DNA of 64,000 nucleotides from Perca fluviatilis (lineage: Eukaryota; Chordata; Actinopteri; Perciformes; Percidae), in the NCBI RefSeq assembly GCF_010015445.1, contig NC_053119.1, positions 26,700,383-26,764,382 of the forward strand, in the 5' to 3' direction. Below, in pieces: positions 57,911 through 64,000 of this stretch. The position numbers and the translations under genes were made by a program. Every line of letters begins with the position of its first letter. Position 1 is the stretch's first letter. The notes beneath the pieces are model-generated. The model was not told the origin of the DNA. It saw nothing but the letters and a program-made list of their open reading frames with translations, and ran no database searches.

Positions 57911-59075
57911 TAAATGATGAATCAATTCATCACAAAAAAGATCTATAAATTTGATGATTTGATAATGAATACGATAGTTGGTTGCAGAGCTAGCTGCTCT
58001 CCTGTAGATCGGACCTCATACCTCCACCTGTCATGTACCAGTTAAACAGGCTTGGTGACATTTGCGCTGTTTGACTTTCCATACCGTGCATTAACTAAGT
58101 CTAACCAGGTTTTGAATATGTTGTACTTTCACACTAAAAAGTGACACAGTCAGTCAGTTAAGTATACTTGCATACTAAATTCTCTTAATTTCTGAGTATG
58201 CTGCTAGAATCTAGGGGAACTTGTACTATTTTTCCCCAGTTGTATTAAATATTTAGCTTTGTCTTTGTCAACTCTAATGGCAGGACTTTTCTAAGGTTTG
58301 ATTGATATACAGTTTTTGTAAAACTAAAAGAAGAAGAGTAGACTACGATGATTGTTATATGGTACATACTGTAGTATGGAACTGGGAGGCAGTTTGGGTT
58401 TTCACAGGTTAGCATGCTGACTCCCACGCTGTCAGCCTGCCAGCTCAGTGCAGAAGCACACAGGACGAGACATGGCGATGACATGCTGATGAGAGGTATT
58501 AGGACATGAAAGGTGCCTCTCTCTCATTTTCTTTCGCTTGCTCTCTCTTTCTTTCTCTCACACACACTAAAAACACACTCACACACACACATGAGCTGCT
58601 GTGTACCCTTGGGCTTTGATGAGATCAGGTTAGGGTGTGACTGCAGCGAAAGAGGTGCAAAGGTCAGTACAGTTATGTGTCATTCCTCTGTGCTGTTATA
58701 CAACTGGGCGGCGACCCCTGTGTGTGTTTGTGTCAGGTGCGTGCGTGCGTGCGTGTGTGTGTGTGTGCGCGCATCTGAGAGAAGTTGAAGAAGTGAGGTA
58801 ATCGTGGGAGGCCAAATCTCACAATGCACCCGTTCACAGAGACATTCCAATGAGCTACATAAGGAGGTCTGTTTGTGTCAGTGTGTCTGTGTGTTTTTGT
58901 ATGTCTGTGTGCATGAATATGTGCATATGAAGTAGTGCGTGCACGCGCATGAGGCAATGTTTAAGAGTGCACGTGTGAGAAAAAGAAAAAGACAAAACAA
59001 AAAGAGGACGGCCATTGAGGAGATGAGGTAATACTCCTCATTTCATCCTGAATGAGTGGGTGTCTTCACGTAGGT

Positions 59076-59182
<107 letters not shown>

Positions 59183-60969
59183 GGGTGCATGTGTTCAGTT
59201 GGCTACATTTATGTGCACTCATGTGTGTATGTCAGTCAGAATGTGTGTGGTCGGAGAGCTCATTCAGTGACACAAGCCATCATTCTGACCCGTGTTGTGT
59301 TCCTCAGCCTCCTCAGAGCTGAAAGTCTCGCTTCATGGTTTCTTCTTCTCCTCCTTCTGGAGCCCAGCAGGAAGTCTCCACCTCCTCTAAACCACACACA
59401 CACACACACCTGCAGAGTTATTGAGTGCAAGTGTGTGCCGGATGCTCCCAACAGGCACGGATCACAAATGTTATGTGATTAGAAACTGCCAAATGCTTAA
59501 ACGTTTTCACAGCAAAGTGCATTCTCTTGACTTGAGATGGCGCTGCCGAACATCAATTTCCGGAGATACCTGTGTGATGGAGATCAGGTTGACATTGATC
59601 AATGAGTCAAAGTTATTCACCACTCTGCGCCTCTGGCTGTGTTGTCCGCAATGCCGGTCAGAGAGGTTGTTGCGGTTGTGTGCCTGAGGTCCATGTTCTC
59701 CCTTCCTCCGTCCTTCGTCTTTCCTCTCTCCAGCTTCTCTATCATCCCCTTTCTTAACCTCCTAACCTGCCCTCTCTGCACCTTCTTGCACCTTCCCCCA
59801 CCCCCTTCCTCTGACCCCTCTCCATTACACCATGGGGAGCTCCAGCAGATCAATGATTTCATTGAGAAGGAGCCAGTGGTGCCATTAGGAGGTGAGCTCA
59901 CCTTCCCCGGGGAGAGCTGACACATTATTCTCAATGACCTCGTCTTTCTCTCCATCCCTCCTTCAGCCCCCCTTTACCTTCCCTCCTATTTTTTCCCCCC
60001 TCCTCCTTCTCCTCCCTCTCTCCTCTCTTCTGTTTCACGGTGCTGAGAACAGAGCTCTATTTTTAGTTCCAGACTCCTGCGGTCGTCACATCTGGCGCCA
60101 GTGGCCTTGGTGCTCTCACCCTGGCCTGTAGATACACAAACACACAAGGACACACACACACACACACGGGCCCAGCCCCAGCCAGCACCAAGGGAGCACA
60201 AAGGTCAAAGAAAATGGCCTACAGAAATATCTATGACATCACCTCCCCTGCACTTGAAAAGTCTTACAGACTTTGAGAAGCTGTGGAGCTGCACGGTGGC
60301 ACAATGCTCTGTTTTCTGCAAACAGTCACGCTGCAGGTATGTAAGGAGCTCCTTTTTTAGGCCCACACCTTGATGAGGGATTGTGCAAATACTTAACTCG
60401 CACACACTCCTGCGAGCGAGCAAAAAGCATGCACACATGGGCAGACTCAGTCACACATAATATGGTAACAGGGCCCAGAGGAGGCCTGTACAGAGTTTTA
60501 TGTAACAATGTTCTGTTTCTGCCAGTTCTCACCCCCTCCCTCGTCTGTCTGATTGGCCTCACATGATGAGCTTGATGTCATTTTCCCCTTCTTTCCCCTT
60601 AAAAACCAGAGAACAAAAACAGGCCAGCGTGTGTGTGTGTGTGTGTGTGTCTGTGTGTCTGTGTGTCTGTGTGCGTGTTTATGCGTCTGTGTGTGTTTAT
60701 GTGAGCTGTTGCCAAATGTTTCCACCATGACGTGATCTCACTGCTCTGCTTGCCTCCTGCTCCTCTTCCCCTTCTCCTCCATCACTCAAAGTCCCTTGCT
60801 GGCTAAGGGGGGCCACACACACACACACAAACACAATGCACACAAGTAAAACAGTCATATGTATATACTCTAACATGCATATAAAAGGACATTTTCTCCC
60901 AGATGCACACATAGGAGATGTCATAAATTCCAAGCAGTGCGGATAAAGATTAGAGCTCAAGATGTCAGT

Positions 60970-61039
<70 letters not shown>
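60970..61039. repeat. (CA)n microsatellite
   Basis: About 35 CA units with one CATA interruption. Confidence 0.95.
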
Positions 61040-61040
<1 letters not shown>

Positions 61041-64000
61041 ATTTAAGCCTAGATGTGATAAAAGCAAAGTGACTAAGCTTTTCTATTACTGTATTGTATG
61101 TATACAGAATGAGCAACATGTACTATTATGTCCTCAAACTCACAAGATCAGTGTAAAATTTTACCATAATTAAATTGATCTTAATTCACCATTCTGATAA
61201 TAACCCTTTTGCAGTATGTCACAATTCAGTTAATAAAGTCACTAAATAACTATTCACTAGCGAGGACCATGCGCCAACAATATGTAATTTAAAGATTGAA
61301 TGAATGCTTGATTATAATGAATGTTAAGAGCATGGGAATAGATTTGGATGTTGGGTGAGATTGAAAAGAGATGTCGTCTGGTTGGTTGGTCCTGGAGGAT
61401 AGGGTGAGACTCGAGTGAGACTCAGTGTGGGGGTTCCGTCTCAGGTGCTTTCACCCGAGCTGATTTCAAACTTAGGTAACAAAAATGTTACCTAGAATAA
61501 GAAATGAGAGAGGAATGCACAGGACTGAGTAGGAAGGGAAGAGGGTAGGAGGGATGAGGGAGGAGATGATTAGTTAAGTCAGAGTAGGGATGAATGGAGG
61601 GAGGGATGGGGGAGAGTGAATGGATGAAGGGATGAGGGAAGAGGGGATAAAGAGATGAGGTAGGCGAGAAATCGAGGTACCAAAGGGGAAGGGAGGGTGG
61701 GAGACAAAACAGCACTGAGTGGGTTGGCTTGGAATATAAAGGCTGGTCAGTGGCCTGTCTCCTGAACCTAAGTTAATTCATTAACTTCATTGAAAGACTA
61801 AAGGCAGTTAGAAAGATTAGATACTTGGGTTTGTTGGAGGATACAAACAAATAGCTACAGCATGACTAAAATAGAAACAATCAACAAGTGTGTAGACCTT
61901 ATACAGAGAATTAAATATGACCTGCATAATTACCTTTGCTCCCATTTCCTACACGATGCAGTCGGCCTGTATTATACTAAGTAAAGCATGTGGAGAACTC
62001 CTGCTTGTACCACAGTGCCCTAAATACTTCCACCATACTTGTTTAAGCTGCTTTGTGTATACAGTCCATTCACAGTGCATACCTTCTGGCTCCTGCTGCA
62101 TTTTAAGTTCCTCTAGAAGCCTTTTGAACATCCCAACCCGCCCCCCTGTCAGGCATTCATCCAGCATGGAATAAAAATAGTTTGTTTAAACTGTTACCTA
62201 GGCAGTGTCAACACATCGGGTCAACAGGAGCTGAAGTTGAACAGCGTGCTAACCCAAGCCGGTTTCTCAGCACCTCATAACTCCAACCTCACCATGGATT
62301 TGGGCCAAGCACGCCGTAGTTTGGTTGCTTGCGCCATCAGTTTACCACTGCGGCGTTTATCCTGATGACTCTGACACACATGTGGAGTGGAAATTTCCAA
62401 GGGCAGAAGAAATGGGAAAGGAGTAGCTAAAAATGATACTAGTTTATCCTACACAGAGCTAGCCCGCATCCACCAGATTCCATTCGTGCTCGGACTGCCC
62501 ACTGACGCTCCTGTCATAGTCATTCCCTGGAACAATGGTGGATTCCTGTTTATCGCCGTGCTGCCTTGATGCTTTGAAGCCGTTGCACTTTATCTCTGGC
62601 ATACCACAGCGCTGCTTCCTTATTTACCCAATAGGTTGCCATGTTTTTTTTTTCTTTCTCCAGCTGTTTTAATCAGATTTAGACTGCACCTCCGCCATGT
62701 GGATGAGGTTCTATTTCTTGGCAGCCTTCTAAAGTGTGTTACAGCATGAGAAAATCCATTGTAATGTGCACTTTGCTAATGAATTTCCCAAAAAAAGACT
62801 TTTCAAGGCTCATTGGCATTGAGTAGACTAGTTGCCTGGAGCAGAGCAGATGAAGACAGCACTTTTCCTGGTATTTACTAAGACTTGTAACAGATTTCTT
62901 ATTGCCATGAATTCGTGCTGACCACACAAACTTTTGGGCTGAACCTCTGGGGCTGCCGCTGCTTCCTGATAAAAGCGAGAGATTTTTCATTGCCACAGCA
63001 ACAGGCTAATTTTGGAGCTCCAGTCAAGCCCACAGGGCCCGGATTGAGGAATGCAGCAGTTTGTGATCATTCCCGGTCCTCCTGATATCTTCCCCCCTCT
63101 GTGCACACATTAAACACAAACACGCTCACAGAGTCACTCATACACAAACACACATACACACACATGCAGGCAGCCCACAGAGAGGCCACTTCCCTTTCTG
63201 TTGTGTAACTATTTCCTGTTTCTGATCAAGTGACATCAGGGCTCCCCAGGGTGAAAGAGGGAGACGCCTAGGGAACTGAGCATATATGTATACAAATGTG
63301 TGTCATGAGTGTTTGTGTATTTTCACTTTTAACAGTGTCTTTTGATTTAGGAAGAAGAAAAAAAAAAAAGGCCAGAAGTACCACCAGCCGCTTTAAAAAT
63401 AAATTTTAAAGCACCATAAAGCCATTGGCAGGGCGCACACAGAAAATGCTTGCCCGGTTCCTCTCACAGCATCGCGTCATTCCTTCTCTATTGTTCTTCT
63501 CTAGCTGGTGGAGTGATGTCACTGCAGCATTGTGGATGTGACACAATCACGCACATACACACACTCTCCAGTGCCAGTAATGGCAGGAAAGCCAACCCTG
63601 ACTGTGGGTGTTGCTACAGCCACGGTCACCATGTCCTGTACGCCCAAATGCAGTCTCCAGGGTGTAACGCCGTACATGTCGAGGCTGAATGAACAGTGTT
63701 CAGTAATGTGTTCTTTTAATCTGAATTAATGTGCAGAGTTTGTCTATTTTATGTATACCATATTTATTTTCTCCAAAAAATCTGTTCCATAATATTTGAT
63801 TTAGTATCAGTATTTGAGTGAATTTATTGAAATTGTAAAATCAGAAATGTTGAATTTCCATTTTGTGTTTGGAAAAGAGTGATTTTTGAAAATACTTCTT
63901 TCCTAATGCACCGATTTACATTTGAGGTCAGTGGAGATAACTTGGATTCACATGTTTTTTCTACATTTCATTCCTTTCACTGTTTCATGATTCGTACTGC

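Larger units (their letters stand above)
56300..58000 (+). repeat. ATCGATTAGTC-family repeat, split by nested insertions
   Basis: The left part (56300-56561: TTTTGATAAAGGATTAATTG, AATGTGAGGATGTTTCCTGC, 'TTTTGCACTGTTGGTCAGACAAAACAAGCAATTTAAAGACATC') and the right part (57919-58000: AATTTGATGATTTGATAATG, TACGATAGTTGGTTGCAG) are the two ends of the repeat seen at 33840. Everything between is inserted sequence. Confidence 0.7.

Overview
This window looks like nuclear DNA of a teleost fish, probably a percomorph. Three things point there: split vertebrate genes with GT-AG introns, very many long (GT)n/(CA)n microsatellites, and a dense layer of short DNA transposons and tRNA-derived SINEs of the kind common in fish genomes. 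No bacterial, organellar or viral gene was recognised, and no functional tRNA, rRNA or CRISPR array.

Two protein-coding genes are supported, both on the + strand and head to tail. The first is ptpn5 (striatal-enriched tyrosine phosphatase, STEP). A compact block of exons at 23125-28428 encodes a membrane segment, the kinase-interaction motif and the complete tyrosine phosphatase domain. A candidate first coding exon lies at 17554-17640, and a 3' UTR of about 2.7 kb ends near 31120. The second is the 5' part of dusp8, a dual-specificity MAPK phosphatase. It has a promoter-like region with two perfect CRE octamers at about 32280-32330, a probable non-coding first exon ending at 32748, the first coding exon at 39835-40071 and the second at 52116-52254. 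Its catalytic exons are not found and should lie beyond the right edge. Both products restrain MAP kinases through an N-terminal kinase-docking motif but belong to different phosphatase families.

The left 17 kb is intergenic and built mostly of transposons. It holds a broken piggyBac element (6554-8558) invaded by another element, a 1.5 kb hAT-like element with a 110-bp-arm hairpin (9970-11514), a Harbinger-like MITE (11754-12421), a SINE with an intact 16-bp target duplication (13647-13831), and several older repeats. The introns of dusp8 carry an hAT MITE (35164-35530), TTAA-flanked MITEs (35767-36295, 47587-48101), a pair of related elements (40330-41030, 42226-42520) and a three-level nest of insertions (56300-58000).

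The best leads are: two ptpn5 acceptors where a long AG-free (GT)n tract replaces the pyrimidine tract; the paired CREs plus a CArG box and an upstream ORF at dusp8; the divergent N-terminus of this STEP protein; and the nested transposons, whose target duplications give a clear order of insertion. I did not find a convincing new biological system.
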